Assembly: GCA_964420035.1 (NCBI GenBank)
Contig: CAYQQR010000016.1
Span: 9,442 to 73,441 of the forward strand
Source: CAYQQR01 sp964420035
GTDB lineage: Bacteria > Bacteroidota > Bacteroidia > Bacteroidales > SM23-62
Reading direction: 5' to 3'
DNA length: 64,000 nucleotides
Below, piece by piece: positions 36,511 to 46,360 of the stretch; position 1 is the stretch's first letter, and every line of letters begins with the position of its first letter. The notes beneath the pieces are model-generated. The model was not told the DNA's origin, searched no databases, and saw only the letters and a list, made by a program, of their open reading frames with translations. The position numbers and the translations under genes are program-made.

Positions 36511-37866
36511 ATGGATATCGTTAAGGAAAATGTTGATGCACTGAATGCCCGTCTGAAAGTCAGGATCGAAAAGCCGGATTATGACGACCGGGTGAATGAA
36601 GTACTGAAGGATTACAGAAAAAAAGCAAGGATGGATGGATTTCGTCCCGGAAAGATACCCCAGGGCTTGATCCGTAAAATGTATTATAAACCTGTGTTGG
36701 TGGAGGAGGTCAATAAGCTGGTCTCCGAGTCCATATCCAACTATTTGGCAGAAAACAAGGTCAGGATACTTGGAGAACCGCTACCCAGCGAGGAAGAACA
36801 AAAAAGTATAGACTGGGAAAACCAGGATGATTTTGAATTCACCTTTGACCTGGGCCTGGCACCCGAATTCGACCTGGAGCTTGGGGCCAGGGATAAGATA
36901 CCCTATTACGAGATAACCATTGATAAAGAACTGTTGGATACTTATAAGAACAGTTATGCCAGAAGATTTGGTTCCGTGATCCCGCAAGACGAGATACGGG
37001 AAAAAGAATTGGTCCGTGGAGACCTCTGCCAGATCGATGCGGAAGGGAACCTGGTCGAGGAGGGTATTCAATCGGAGGATGCCACCGTATCGGTTGAGAT
37101 GATTAAGGATGCTTCCGTCAAAAGGCAGTTCACAGGTAAAAAAGCAGGGGATGAAGTGGAATTCAACATAAAAAAAGCTTTTCCCAATGATTCTGAAGTC
37201 AGCAGCCTGCTGAAAATTTCATCGGACCAGGTCAGGGAGATAGCCCCCATGTTCCGTCTGAAGATCAATGCCATCAACTTATTTGAGCCGGCCGAAATCA
37301 ACCGGGAGCTTTTCGACAAGGTCTACGGTGAAGGTCAGGTAAAGACGGAAGAGGAATTTGAGGAAAGGCTCAAACAGGAGATCAGGATTAACCTGAGAAG
37401 AGAAAGTGAATATAAGTTCAATACGGATGTTCGCGATCACCTGTTGAAAAAAGCGAAATTCGATCTTCCCGAAGAGTTCTTAAAGCGATGGCTGGTAGTG
37501 GCCAACGAAGGGAAATATACCGCGGAACAGATTGACGAAGACTTCCCCAAGTTTGAAGACGATCTGAAATGGCAACTTATTCGCGACAAGATTGTTAAAG
37601 AAAACGACCTTAAAGTAACCGAAGACGAGGCCTTTGGCTTTGCACGTGAATATGCACTGATGCAGTTTCAGCAATACGGCTTATCCAGTGTCCCCGATGA
37701 ACAACTGGACAGTTACGCGCGCGAGATCCTCAACAATCAACAGGAAAAAAGAAGGATTTACGATCAGCTTTATGACCGGAAGGTTACGGCACACGTCCGT
37801 CAGGTTGTAAAGGTAGATGAAAAAGAGGTTAGCAAAGAGAAATTCAATAAATTGCTGGAAAAATAG
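36511..37866 (+). CDS. tig: Trigger factor, ribosome-associated chaperone
   Basis: 451 residues. The N-terminal ribosome-binding domain includes the signature-like GFRPGKIPQGLIRKMY (for GFRxGKxP). The middle part is a diverged FKBP-like region (~150-240) in which the usual PPIase active-site residues are not obvious. The C-terminal helical arms follow. It protects nascent chains at the ribosome exit. It is followed 24 nt later by clpP and clpX, the common tig-clpP-clpX order. Confidence 0.93.
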   Translation: MDIVKENVDALNARLKVRIEKPDYDDRVNEVLKDYRKKARMDGFRPGKIPQGLIRKMYYKPVLVEEVNKLVSESISNYLAENKVRILGEPLPSEEEQKSIDWENQDDFEFTFDLGLAPEFDLELGARDKIPYYEITIDKELLDTYKNSYARRFGSVIPQDEIREKELVRGDLCQIDAEGNLVEEGIQSEDATVSVEMIKDASVKRQFTGKKAGDEVEFNIKKAFPNDSEVSSLLKISSDQVREIAPMFRLKINAINLFEPAEINRELFDKVYGEGQVKTEEEFEERLKQEIRINLRRESEYKFNTDVRDHLLKKAKFDLPEEFLKRWLVVANEGKYTAEQIDEDFPKFEDDLKWQLIRDKIVKENDLKVTEDEAFGFAREYALMQFQQYGLSSVPDEQLDSYAREILNNQQEKRRIYDQLYDRKVTAHVRQVVKVDEKEVSKEKFNKLLEK

Positions 37867-37890
37867 TTAATTTGCAAAAAAAAGGGAAGT

Positions 37891-38571
37891 ATGGACTACA
37901 GAGATGACTTTATCCAGTATGCCAACCGGCACATGGGCATCAGCAGCATGACCCTCCACCGGTATAACTCGATATACAACAATTACATTTCTCCCACCAT
38001 TATCGAGGAGCGTCAGTTGAATGTGGCTTCAATGGACGTTTTTTCAAGGTTAATGATGGACCGGATCATTTTCCTGGGTTTGCCCGTGGATGATTACGTA
38101 GCCAACATCATCCAGGCGCAATTGCTGTACCTGGATTCTTCCGATCCGGGAAAGGATATCCAGATCTACTTCAATACACCGGGAGGAGCCGTTCATGCCG
38201 GTTTAGGAATTTACGACACCATGCAGTACATCAACTGTGACATTTCCACCATTTGTACCGGGATGGCCGCCTCCATGGGTGCTGTATTGCTGGCAGCGGG
38301 AACCGAGGGCAAGCGCTCGGCACTCGAACATTCAAGGATGATGATCCACCAGCCCATGGGAGGAGCCCAGGGAACCGCTTCTGATATTGAGATAACCACC
38401 CGCGAAATCCTTAAACTGAAGAAGGAACTCTACAACATCTTATCCAGGCATACCGGAAAATCTTTTGAACAGGTAGAGAAAGATTCCGATCGCGACTACT
38501 GGATGAGCTCCAAGGAAGCGTTGGATTACGGTATGATCGACGAGGTTCTGGAAAGACCTTCTAAAAAATAG
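37891..38571 (+). CDS. clpP: ATP-dependent Clp protease proteolytic subunit
   Basis: 226 residues. Catalytic Ser128 lies in GMAASMGAVLLAAG and His153 in MMIHQPMGGAQG; an Asp follows in the downstream region. The N-terminus (~35 residues before the core) is longer than in E. coli and likely a propeptide removed by self-cleavage. It forms the tetradecameric barrel fed by ClpX. It is 24 nt after tig and 5 nt before clpX. Confidence 0.96.
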   Translation: MDYRDDFIQYANRHMGISSMTLHRYNSIYNNYISPTIIEERQLNVASMDVFSRLMMDRIIFLGLPVDDYVANIIQAQLLYLDSSDPGKDIQIYFNTPGGAVHAGLGIYDTMQYINCDISTICTGMAASMGAVLLAAGTEGKRSALEHSRMMIHQPMGGAQGTASDIEITTREILKLKKELYNILSRHTGKSFEQVEKDSDRDYWMSSKEALDYGMIDEVLERPSKK

Positions 38572-38576
38572 GAACT

Positions 38577-39797
38577 ATGGATAAATGTTCATTCTGCGGA
38601 AGGGACAAGAAGGACACCCGTCTGCTGATCGCGGGGATCTCAGGACATATCTGTGATAACTGCATTGATCAGGCCTATGCCATCGTGCAGGAAGAACTGA
38701 AGCAACAGGACAAATTTGATGTCCATAAACTCCAGTTGCTTAAACCCAAGGAGATCAAGGATTTCCTCGATCAATATGTCATCGGTCAGGAAGCTGCAAA
38801 GAAGTACATCTCCGTGGCGGTTTACAACCATTATAAACGCCTGATGCAGTCGACGCAAACCGAAAAGGATGATGTCGAGATCGAAAAATCCAACATCATC
38901 CTGGTTGGAGAAACCGGTACGGGTAAAACCTTACTGGCAAGGACCATTGCCAGAATGCTGCATGTGCCCTTCACCATCGTTGACGCCACCATTCTGACGG
39001 AAGCAGGTTATGTTGGTGAAGACATCGAAAGCATTCTGACCCGCTTGCTCCAGGTGGCCGATTACAACCTGGAGGCGGCGGAAAAGGGGATCGTATTTAT
39101 TGATGAAATCGACAAGATCGCCAGAAAGAGCGATAATCCTTCCATCACCCGGGATGTATCGGGTGAAGGAGTGCAGCAGGGATTGCTGAAACTGCTGGAA
39201 GGGTCCATAGTTAACGTGCCCCCCCAGGGTGGAAGAAAACACCCGGATCAGAAAATGATCCCTGTAAATACCAAGAACATCCTTTTCATCTGCGGCGGCG
39301 CATTTGACGGTATCGAAAAGAAAATCGGTCAGCGCCTGAACACCAAAACCGTAGGTTACACGGCAAGCCGTGATTCCAAGGCGATCGACAGGGACAACCT
39401 CCTGCAGTATATCGCCCCGCAGGACCTGAAAGCCTATGGACTGATCCCCGAGATCATCGGCAGGTTGCCCGTAATCACCCACTTACACCCGCTTGAACCC
39501 GATGCACTCAGGAAGATCCTTACCGAACCCAAGAATGCCATCATCAAGCAGTATTACCGGTTGTTCGACATGGATAACATCAAACTAACTTTCGAGGACG
39601 AGGTCCTGGATTACGTGGTTAAAAAAGCGGTGGAATTCAAGCTGGGCGCGAGGGGGTTACGTTCCATCTGCGAGACCATCATGATCGATGCCATGTATGA
39701 CCTTCCTTCCCAGGATGTCAGGGAGGTGATCATTACCCTGAAATTTGCAAAAGAAAAGCTGGAAAATGTGAATTTTGCGCGACTCAAGGTGGCATAA
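38577..39797 (+). CDS. clpX: ATP-dependent Clp protease ATP-binding subunit ClpX
   Basis: 406 residues. The N-terminal C4 zinc domain uses C4, C7, C26 and C29. The AAA+ module has Walker [12 protein letters not shown], Walker [11 protein letters not shown], and [18 protein letters not shown]. An IGF-type ClpP-binding loop region and a sensor-2 helix with GARGLRS follow. ClpX unfolds substrates and threads them into ClpP. It is the last gene of the tig-clpP-clpX run; the trp operon begins after a 218-nt gap holding the attenuator. Confidence 0.97.
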   Translation: MDKCSFCGRDKKDTRLLIAGISGHICDNCIDQAYAIVQEELKQQDKFDVHKLQLLKPKEIKDFLDQYVIGQEAAKKYISVAVYNHYKRLMQSTQTEKDDVEIEKSNIILVGETGTGKTLLARTIARMLHVPFTIVDATILTEAGYVGEDIESILTRLLQVADYNLEAAEKGIVFIDEIDKIARKSDNPSITRDVSGEGVQQGLLKLLEGSIVNVPPQGGRKHPDQKMIPVNTKNILFICGGAFDGIEKKIGQRLNTKTVGYTASRDSKAIDRDNLLQYIAPQDLKAYGLIPEIIGRLPVITHLHPLEPDALRKILTEPKNAIIKQYYRLFDMDNIKLTFEDEVLDYVVKKAVEFKLGARGLRSICETIMIDAMYDLPSQDVREVIITLKFAKEKLENVNFARLKVA

Positions 39798-39830
39798 AAT
39801 TTCAATTTGAAAGCAAAAACAAGCCTTACA

Positions 39831-39862
39831 TTTGGATATATTAAATCTTTAGATTTATTTTG
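39831..39862 (+). promoter_or_regulatory. Probable promoter of the trp operon
   Basis: TTTG (39831-39834), 20-nt spacer, then TTATTTTG (39855-39862), one mismatch to TAnnTTTG. The predicted start is near 39868, only a few bases before the leader-peptide ATG, so the mRNA would be nearly leaderless. Confidence 0.5.
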
Positions 39863-39870
39863 ATGCAGAA

Positions 39871-39942
39871 ATGCTGAGGAAGAAAATAAATACAAACTGG
39901 TGGTGCTGGCGTTCCCAGGGTCTGTCGGATCGTGATACGTGA
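39871..39942 (+). CDS. trpL: trp operon leader peptide (23 residues, WWCW)
   Basis: ATG at 39871 to TGA at 39940 encodes MLRKKINTNWWCWRSQGLSD followed by RDT. Three Trp codons at positions 10, 11 and 13 in 23 codons are far above chance. It lies directly upstream of a terminator hairpin and trpE. A ribosome stalled on the Trp codons when charged tRNA(Trp) is scarce would leave CGTGATAAGC (39938-39947) free to pair with GCTT-ATCACG within the terminator left arm and loop, favouring read-through. The peptide itself likely has no other job. I cannot confirm translation from sequence alone. Confidence 0.82.
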   Translation: MLRKKINTNWWCWRSQGLSDRDT

Positions 39943-39965
39943 TAAGCATTGCCGTTTAAAAACAT

Positions 39966-39999
39966 AAAGGCTTACCGATCACGGTAGGCCTTTTTTTTT
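39966..39999 (+). terminator. Attenuator terminator of the trp operon
   Basis: AAAGGCTTACCG (39966-39977) and CGGTAGGCCTTT (39982-39993) make a 12-bp stem with one G-U pair and the loop ATCA. A run of nine T (39991-39999) follows. It ends 16 nt before trpE. The competing antiterminator pairs 39938-39947 with 39970-39973 and 39978-39983. Confidence 0.85.
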
Positions 40000-40015
40000 A
40001 AAAAATATTTTATCA

Positions 40016-41422
40016 ATGAAAAGCATACATTATTCAAGAATCAGTAAAACCCTGCTGGCCGATATCATCACCCCGGTAAGCATCTACTTGAAAATGAGGG
40101 ACCTTTATCCTGGGGCCATCTTGCTTGAGAGCTCAGATTACCATCACAAGCAGGACAGTTTTTCCTTTATCTGTATGGAATCACTGGCGAGCTTTGAGGT
40201 GGATAGGGGCCTGGCGACTCTGAGAAATTTGGATGATGAGGAAGATATTGTGGAAGTCACTCGCGAACGCCCTGTGGATGTTATCTTTGACGAATTTATC
40301 TCGGGTTTTAAAAGGGACAGGGATGATTCGGGAGATGCCGTGGACGGACTTTTCGGTTATACCACTTATGGGGCCGTGCAATACTTCGAGGACCTGCAGT
40401 TTAAGAAGACCACTCCCGCCCGGGAGAAGATACCCGAGATTCGATATGCCTTTTACAGGTTTATCATAGCCATCAACCACTTTCAGAATACGCTCACCCT
40501 GATCGAAAATGTGCCCCGGGGGGAAGAATCCGGTTTGCAGGATGTGCAGGATCAGCTGACCAACCGGAATTATGCCACCTATCCTTTTTATCCGGTCCAA
40601 AAGGAAGATTCGAATCTTAACGACCAGGCCTATATGAATATGGTCAAGAAGGGCATATCCCATTGTCACCGCGGGGATGTTTTTCAAATCGTTCTTTCCC
40701 GGGGATTCAGCCAGGGATTCCGGGGAGATGAGTTTAATGTATACCGGAGCCTGAGATCCATCAATCCTTCTCCATACCTGTTTTTCTTTGATTACGGGAG
40801 CTATAGGATTTTTGGCTCTTCGCCCGAAGCCCAGCTGCAGATCAGGAATTCACGAGCCTTTATTCATCCCATAGCCGGAACCTTTAAAAGGACGGGGGAT
40901 GATCTGGAGGATAAAGAACTGGCCCTGGCCCTGGCCAAAGATGAAAAGGAAAATTCGGAACATGTCATGCTGGTCGACCTGGCCCGGAACGACCTCAGCC
41001 GCAATGCCAACGATGTGCGGGTGGAAACCTTCAAGGAGATCCAGTACTATTCCCATGTTCTGCATATGGTGAGCGTGGTCTCGGGCCAGCTCCCCGAAGG
41101 ATTCAATGCCCTGAAGATCCTGGCAGACACCTTTCCGGCAGGAACCCTTTCGGGTGCTCCCAAGTACAGGGCCATGCAATTGATAGATGAATACGAGAAC
41201 AAGGGCAGGGGATATTACGGTGGATGCATCGGATTTTTGGGATTCAACGGCGATCTTAACCATGCCATAGTGATCCGTTCATTCCTGAGTAAAAATAACA
41301 CCCTTTTTTACCAGGCCGGAGCAGGTATTGTGGCTGATTCAAAGCCGGAAAGTGAGCTTCGCGAAGTGAATAACAAACTGGAGGCTTTAAAAAGTGCCAT
41401 TAACCAGGCAAAGGATATTTAG
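40016..41422 (+). CDS. trpE: Anthranilate synthase component I
   Basis: 468 residues. TrpE makes anthranilate from chorismate using ammonia delivered by TrpG. The N-terminal feedback site motif LLESS is at 36-40, so Trp inhibition is expected. The chorismate-binding domain has HPIAGTFKRT, ENSEHVMLVDLARNDLSRN and the late block TLSGAPKYRAMQLI. The length is standard. It is the first structural gene behind the attenuator; one base separates it from trpG. Confidence 0.96.
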   Translation: MKSIHYSRISKTLLADIITPVSIYLKMRDLYPGAILLESSDYHHKQDSFSFICMESLASFEVDRGLATLRNLDDEEDIVEVTRERPVDVIFDEFISGFKRDRDDSGDAVDGLFGYTTYGAVQYFEDLQFKKTTPAREKIPEIRYAFYRFIIAINHFQNTLTLIENVPRGEESGLQDVQDQLTNRNYATYPFYPVQKEDSNLNDQAYMNMVKKGISHCHRGDVFQIVLSRGFSQGFRGDEFNVYRSLRSINPSPYLFFFDYGSYRIFGSSPEAQLQIRNSRAFIHPIAGTFKRTGDDLEDKELALALAKDEKENSEHVMLVDLARNDLSRNANDVRVETFKEIQYYSHVLHMVSVVSGQLPEGFNALKILADTFPAGTLSGAPKYRAMQLIDEYENKGRGYYGGCIGFLGFNGDLNHAIVIRSFLSKNNTLFYQAGAGIVADSKPESELREVNNKLEALKSAINQAKDI

Positions 41423-41423
41423 A

Positions 41424-41996
41424 ATGAAGAAGATAGCGGTTCTGGATAATTACGATTCATTCACCTATAACCTAGTGCATGCCATCGAGGCCATCCTGCA
41501 CCGGAAAATAGATGTTTTCAGGAACGACCAGGTGGCAGTAGAAGAACTTGCCCGGTACGAAAAGATCCTTTTGTCTCCCGGACCCGGGATCCCGGATGAG
41601 GCCGGTATCATGAAAGATCTGATCAAAAAACTGGGCCCTCAAAAGTCCATATTTGGCGTGTGCCTCGGTCACCAGGGTATTGCCGAAGTCTATGGCGGCA
41701 GACTGATCAACATTGAAAAAGTATTCCATGGGGTGGCAACCGAGGTCCGGGTATTAAAACCGGAGCATTATCTGTACAAGAATGTACCCGTGAATTTCAA
41801 CGCAGGACGATATCACTCCTGGGTGGTCTCGCCGGAAGAACTGCCGTATTGCTTCGAGGTCAGTGCAAAAGCAAGGGACGGGGAGATCATGGGGATATAT
41901 CATCGGGAGTATGACCTGGTTGGCGTACAATTCCATCCTGAGTCGGTACTGACAGATTACGGACTCCAGATCATTGAAAACTGGATAAAACATTGA
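41424..41996 (+). CDS. trpG: Anthranilate synthase component II (glutamine amidotransferase)
   Basis: 190 residues from the ATG at 41424; the open frame upstream lies inside trpE and is rejected. MKKIAVLDNYDSFTYNLVH is the family start. The catalytic Cys is in FGVCLGHQGIAEVYGG, and the His/Glu pair in GVQFHPESVLTDYG. It hydrolyses glutamine to feed ammonia to TrpE. No fusion to TrpD is present, unlike in enterobacteria. Confidence 0.96.
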   Translation: MKKIAVLDNYDSFTYNLVHAIEAILHRKIDVFRNDQVAVEELARYEKILLSPGPGIPDEAGIMKDLIKKLGPQKSIFGVCLGHQGIAEVYGGRLINIEKVFHGVATEVRVLKPEHYLYKNVPVNFNAGRYHSWVVSPEELPYCFEVSAKARDGEIMGIYHREYDLVGVQFHPESVLTDYGLQIIENWIKH

Positions 41997-42002
41997 ATAA
42001 AA

Positions 42003-42998
42003 ATGAAAGCAATCCTGAATCATTTGTATGAACACAAGACATTGAGCAGGAATGAGGCCCGGGAGGTCCTGACCCGCATGGCAAAGGGAGAATACAACCA
42101 TGTCCAGATCGCATCTTTTATTTCCGTTTACCTGATGCGCAGCATTACCGTGGAAGAACTTTCGGGTTTCCGGGAAGCCCTGCTGGACCTTTGCATACGG
42201 GTCGACCTGTCGGATTACGATACCATCGACCTGTGCGGTACGGGGGGGGACGGGAAGGACACCTTCAATATCTCTACCCTGACTTCCTTTGTGGTTGCCG
42301 GAGCAGGTGCAAAGGTTGCCAAACACGGAAATTACGCGGTGTCTTCTACATGCGGTTCTTCCAACGTGATGGAATACCTGGGCTATAAATTCTCGAACGA
42401 GCGGTCGAAACTGGAAAGGGAAATCGAAAAAACAGGTATCTGTTTTCTTCATGCCCCCTTGTTTAATCCCGCCATGAAAAATGTTGCACCCGTAAGAAAG
42501 GAGCTGGCTGTAAAGACCTTCTTCAACATGCTGGGCCCCCTGGTGAATCCTTCCTTTCCGAACCGGCAAATGGTGGGGGTCTATAATCTCAATGTAGCCA
42601 GGGTCTATAATTATCTCCTGCAGCAAACCGCTAAGCAATATATGATCATATACAGCCTGGACGGCTACGATGAAATATCTTTGACCGGACCTTTCAAGAT
42701 GATCTCCAATGAAGGGGAGCAGGATATGCATCCTGAGGAACTTGGTTTGCAGACAGTTGAGGCAAAGCACTTAACGGGAGGTGCCTCGGTTGGGGAAGCG
42801 GTTGCCATATTCAAAAATATACTGGAAGGTAAGGGAACAGCTGTGCAGCATGATGTGGTGGTAGCCAATGCCGCCCTGGGCCTGAAAACTTATTATCCCG
42901 ATCGAAGTCTGGAGGAATGCCTGGAAATGGCCGCTGATTCCCTGGAAAGTGGTAAAGCCGGGAAAATACTGGAAAAATTAATCAAAATGGCCCAATGA
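42003..42998 (+). CDS. trpD: Anthranilate phosphoribosyltransferase
   Basis: 331 residues. It transfers the phosphoribosyl group of PRPP to anthranilate. The PRPP loop is CGTGGDGKDTFNIST. KHGNYAVSSTCGSSNVMEYLG and NMLGPLVNPSFPNRQMVGVY are family blocks for metal and anthranilate binding. It starts 6 nt after trpG and is followed by trpC after one base. Confidence 0.96.
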   Translation: MKAILNHLYEHKTLSRNEAREVLTRMAKGEYNHVQIASFISVYLMRSITVEELSGFREALLDLCIRVDLSDYDTIDLCGTGGDGKDTFNISTLTSFVVAGAGAKVAKHGNYAVSSTCGSSNVMEYLGYKFSNERSKLEREIEKTGICFLHAPLFNPAMKNVAPVRKELAVKTFFNMLGPLVNPSFPNRQMVGVYNLNVARVYNYLLQQTAKQYMIIYSLDGYDEISLTGPFKMISNEGEQDMHPEELGLQTVEAKHLTGGASVGEAVAIFKNILEGKGTAVQHDVVVANAALGLKTYYPDRSLEECLEMAADSLESGKAGKILEKLIKMAQ

Positions 42999-42999
42999 T

Positions 43000-43788
43000 A
43001 TGCTGAAAAATATCCTGGAACATAAGCAAAAGGAGAACGAGCAAAGGAAAGAACTCTATCCGCTAAAACTCCTGGAGCAAAGCATCTACTTTGAAACGCC
43101 TGTTGTTTCCCTGAAAGAATATATCCTCCGAAAAGATAAGTCCGGGATTATTGCGGAATTCAAAAGACGCTCCCCTTCCAAAGGGGTGATCAATGCTTAT
43201 GCCTCCATAGAACAGGTTACCATAGGATACATGATGGCCGGTGCTTCGGCCTTGTCGGTATTGACGGATACAGAATTCTTCGGGGGCCGGAACGAAGATC
43301 TCGGTCTGGCCAGGAAATTTAATTTTTGCCCCATCCTGAGAAAGGATTTCATCATCGATCCTTACCAGGTCTATGAAGCAAAATCTATTGGTGCCGACGC
43401 AATATTGTTGATCGCGGCTGCCATGGATGAGCAAAAATCATTTGAACTTGCAAAACTTGCCAAAGAACTGGGTATGGAAGTGCTTATGGAGATACACACC
43501 GGGGATGAGCTGGCTCATCTGAACGAATTTGTGGAACTCGTCGGGGTCAATAACCGTGATCTGCATACCTTCCAAACCGACTATCGCCGTTCATTACAGA
43601 TGGCTGATCAGATACCGGCAAATGTGGTTAAGATCTCAGAAAGCGGCCTGGAACAGGTCGACACCATCTTGGAATTAAAAGAAGCAGGATATCAGGGTTT
43701 TCTCATCGGGGAATATTTCATGAAAAACAGCCGGCCCGAGAAAGCCTGCAGGAAGTTTATTGATTCATTAAAAAAGCAAAGACTATGA
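43000..43788 (+). CDS. trpC: Indole-3-glycerol-phosphate synthase
   Basis: 262 residues, TIM barrel. It closes the indole ring from CdRP. IAEFKRRSPSKG (with the catalytic Lys), LSVLTDTEFFGG, ILRKDFIIDPYQVYEA, VGVNNRDLHTF and ISESGL are in canonical order. It is separate from TrpF, unlike in E. coli, but overlaps the trpF start by 4 bp (ATGA). Confidence 0.97.
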   Translation: MLKNILEHKQKENEQRKELYPLKLLEQSIYFETPVVSLKEYILRKDKSGIIAEFKRRSPSKGVINAYASIEQVTIGYMMAGASALSVLTDTEFFGGRNEDLGLARKFNFCPILRKDFIIDPYQVYEAKSIGADAILLIAAAMDEQKSFELAKLAKELGMEVLMEIHTGDELAHLNEFVELVGVNNRDLHTFQTDYRRSLQMADQIPANVVKISESGLEQVDTILELKEAGYQGFLIGEYFMKNSRPEKACRKFIDSLKKQRL

Positions 43789-44420
43789 AGATAAAGGTGT
43801 GTGGAATGAAATACCTGGAAAACATCCAGGAGATTGCTGCCTTACAGCCTGATTACCTGGGGTTCATCTTTTATAAAAAGTCACCCCGTTACGTGGGAGA
43901 CCCGGTTAAGGAGATCTTCGATGCAGTCCCTGAAGGGATCAAGCGCACCGGGGTATTTGTTTTGCCCGATATTGCACGAATGCTGCAGTTGGGTTCGCTT
44001 TTTTCCCTGCATACCATTCAATTGCATGGCAGTCAGCCACCCGAACAATGCAAAGAATTGCGTGAGGAAGGTTATGAAGTGATCAAGGCTTTTGGCGTTG
44101 ACGAGCCCATGGATTTTAGCCGCCTGGAACCTTACCTGGAAGTTGCGGATTATTTTCTTTTTGATGTACGGAACAAAGATTATGGAGGAACCGGTGAAAA
44201 ATTCAATTGGGATATTTTGAAGGAATATCCCTATCATAAGCCTTTTTTCCTGAGCGGGGGCATCGGACCGGGCGACGAAGAACGTTTGCGGGATCTTCCC
44301 CATTCAGCTTTGGTAGGGCTGGACCTGAACAGCAGATTTGAAAATGTACCCGGTTTAAAGGATGTCCAGGCTGTAAAAACATTCATGGAAAATATCAGAA
44401 AAAATGAAATACAGGGTTGA
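43785..44420 (+). CDS. trpF: Phosphoribosylanthranilate isomerase
   Basis: 211 residues, small TIM barrel. The catalytic Cys is in IKVCGMKY (C6), and the Asp in [26 protein letters not shown] and GLDLNSRFE form the phosphate-binding end. It isomerises PRA to CdRP. It overlaps trpC by 4 bp and trpB by 17 bp. Confidence 0.95.
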   Translation: MKIKVCGMKYLENIQEIAALQPDYLGFIFYKKSPRYVGDPVKEIFDAVPEGIKRTGVFVLPDIARMLQLGSLFSLHTIQLHGSQPPEQCKELREEGYEVIKAFGVDEPMDFSRLEPYLEVADYFLFDVRNKDYGGTGEKFNWDILKEYPYHKPFFLSGGIGPGDEERLRDLPHSALVGLDLNSRFENVPGLKDVQAVKTFMENIRKNEIQG

Positions 44421-45594
44421 CCGGAAGGGATATTACGGAAAATACGGCGGGGCCTTCATACCGGAAATGCTGGTCCACAACATCCGAGAACTCGAAAACA
44501 GATACCTGGATATCCTGGAGGACCCGGAATTTCAACAGGAGTTTAGATCCCTGCTTAAAGACTATGTGGGCAGGCCAACGCCACTTTATTATGCAAGCAG
44601 GCTTTCAGAGGGGTTCGGGACCCGGATCTTTCTGAAACGGGAAGATTTGACCCATACCGGTGCACATAAGATCAACAACACCATTGGTCAGATCTTGCTG
44701 GCCCGGCGCCTGGGAAAGACAAGGATCATTGCCGAAACGGGTGCGGGCCAGCATGGGGTGGCTACGGCAACCGTTTGTGCCCTGATGGGAATGGAATGCA
44801 TCGTTTTCATGGGGGCGCTGGATGTGAAAAGGCAGGCCCCCAATGTGTACAAGATGAAAATGATGGGGGCCAAAGTGATTCCCGTGGAAAGCGGAAACAA
44901 TACCCTGAAAGATGCCACCAACGAAGCCATCCGGGATTGGATCCGTTACCCGGAAGAGACCCATTACATCATCGGTTCGGTGGTGGGACCCCATCCATAC
45001 CCGGATTTGGTAACCCGTTTGCAGGCGGTCATCAGTGAAGAAATGAAATGGCAGTTGAAAGAGAAAGAGGGACGTGCGTATCCGGATATCATCCTTGCCT
45101 GTGTTGGAGGCGGAAGCAATGCCGCCGGTGCCTTCTACCATTACCTTGATGATGTGCGGGTACGAATGGTAGCGGTAGAGGCTTCAGGGAAGGGGGTGCA
45201 GTCCGGTGAGACCGCGGCAACCATGGCCCTTGGGATGCACGGTATCCTTCACGGGAGCCGCACCTTGCTCATGCAGGATGAGGACGGACAGGTTACCGAA
45301 CCCTATTCCATTTCGGCGGGTCTGGATTACCCGGGTATCGGCCCCCTGCATGCTTATCTGCATGATACGGGGCGGGTGCAGTATCTGGACGCTACCGATG
45401 ATGAAGCCCTGGAGGCCACTTTCCTGCTGGCCCGGAAAGAGGGCATCATCCCGGCACTGGAGACCGCTCATGCTTTGGCTGTTCTCGGGAAAATTGATGC
45501 GGGGCCAAAGGATATCGTGGTGGTGAACCTCTCGGGAAGAGGGGATAAGGACCTGGACACCTTGATTCAATATATGAAAAATGAACAGGATTGA
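44404..45594 (+). CDS. trpB: Tryptophan synthase beta subunit
   Basis: 396 residues. The PLP lysine is K89 in [17 protein letters not shown] binds the cofactor phosphate. EDLTH and the C-terminal [13 protein letters not shown] are conserved. It joins indole with serine to give Trp in complex with TrpA. This is the TrpB1 type that partners TrpA. It begins inside the end of trpF and its own end overlaps trpA by 14 bp, indicating coupled translation. Confidence 0.97.
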   Translation: MKYRVDRKGYYGKYGGAFIPEMLVHNIRELENRYLDILEDPEFQQEFRSLLKDYVGRPTPLYYASRLSEGFGTRIFLKREDLTHTGAHKINNTIGQILLARRLGKTRIIAETGAGQHGVATATVCALMGMECIVFMGALDVKRQAPNVYKMKMMGAKVIPVESGNNTLKDATNEAIRDWIRYPEETHYIIGSVVGPHPYPDLVTRLQAVISEEMKWQLKEKEGRAYPDIILACVGGGSNAAGAFYHYLDDVRVRMVAVEASGKGVQSGETAATMALGMHGILHGSRTLLMQDEDGQVTEPYSISAGLDYPGIGPLHAYLHDTGRVQYLDATDDEALEATFLLARKEGIIPALETAHALAVLGKIDAGPKDIVVVNLSGRGDKDLDTLIQYMKNEQD

Positions 45595-46360
45595 TCGCTT
45601 ATTTCAGGAGAAGACGGGCGGTGTACTTTCTGTTTACTACACTGCCGGATACCCGGAGCTGAATGATACGATAAAACTCGCTTCTTTATTGCAGGATGCA
45701 GGAGTAGACATGATCGAGCTGGGCATGCCCTTCTCGGATCCCCTGGCCGACGGACCGGTAATCCAGGAAACCAGTCATCGTGCCCTTCAAAATGGCATGA
45801 GCATCACCCGGCTTTTCGACCAGCTCACCGACCTGAGGCCAAAGGTGGATATCCCGGTGCTCCTGATGGGTTATTTGAATCCAATACTACGGTACGGGAT
45901 GGAGAAATTTTGTGTCAATGCCCGAAAACTGGGTATTGACGGACTGATCCTGCCGGACATGCCGCTTGGTATCTATAAGCAGGAATACCGTTCGTTCATC
46001 CTGTCCTCCGATCTACACCCCATATTTCTGGTTTCCCCGCGAACTGAAGAAAGCAGGATCAGGGAGATTGACCGCTTAAGTAGGGGCTTTATCTACGTAG
46101 TATCCAGTGCAGGTACCACCGGTGCTCGGGACCAGGTTAGTAAGGAGCAGGAGGAATATTTTAAAAGGTTGGCAGGGATGAAACTGAAAAATCCCCTCAT
46201 GATAGGTTTTGGCATTTCCAATGCCGCAACTTTCCGGGCCGCATGCAAATACACCCGGGGTGCCATCATTGGGAGCGCATTTCTTCAAAGTATAGCAGAT
46301 GCCCGGAACCTGAAGCAGGCGATTAATAATTTTATTCACCCCATTATTCACGCATCATGA
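45581..46360 (+). CDS. trpA: Tryptophan synthase alpha subunit
   Basis: 259 residues, TIM barrel. The catalytic Glu is in [19 protein letters not shown], and the Asp in [23 protein letters not shown] and MIGFGISNA form the phosphate site. It releases indole from indole-glycerol phosphate. Its stop overlaps the DAHP synthase start by 4 bp. Confidence 0.97.
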   Translation: MNRIDRLFQEKTGGVLSVYYTAGYPELNDTIKLASLLQDAGVDMIELGMPFSDPLADGPVIQETSHRALQNGMSITRLFDQLTDLRPKVDIPVLLMGYLNPILRYGMEKFCVNARKLGIDGLILPDMPLGIYKQEYRSFILSSDLHPIFLVSPRTEESRIREIDRLSRGFIYVVSSAGTTGARDQVSKEQEEYFKRLAGMKLKNPLMIGFGISNAATFRAACKYTRGAIIGSAFLQSIADARNLKQAINNFIHPIIHAS

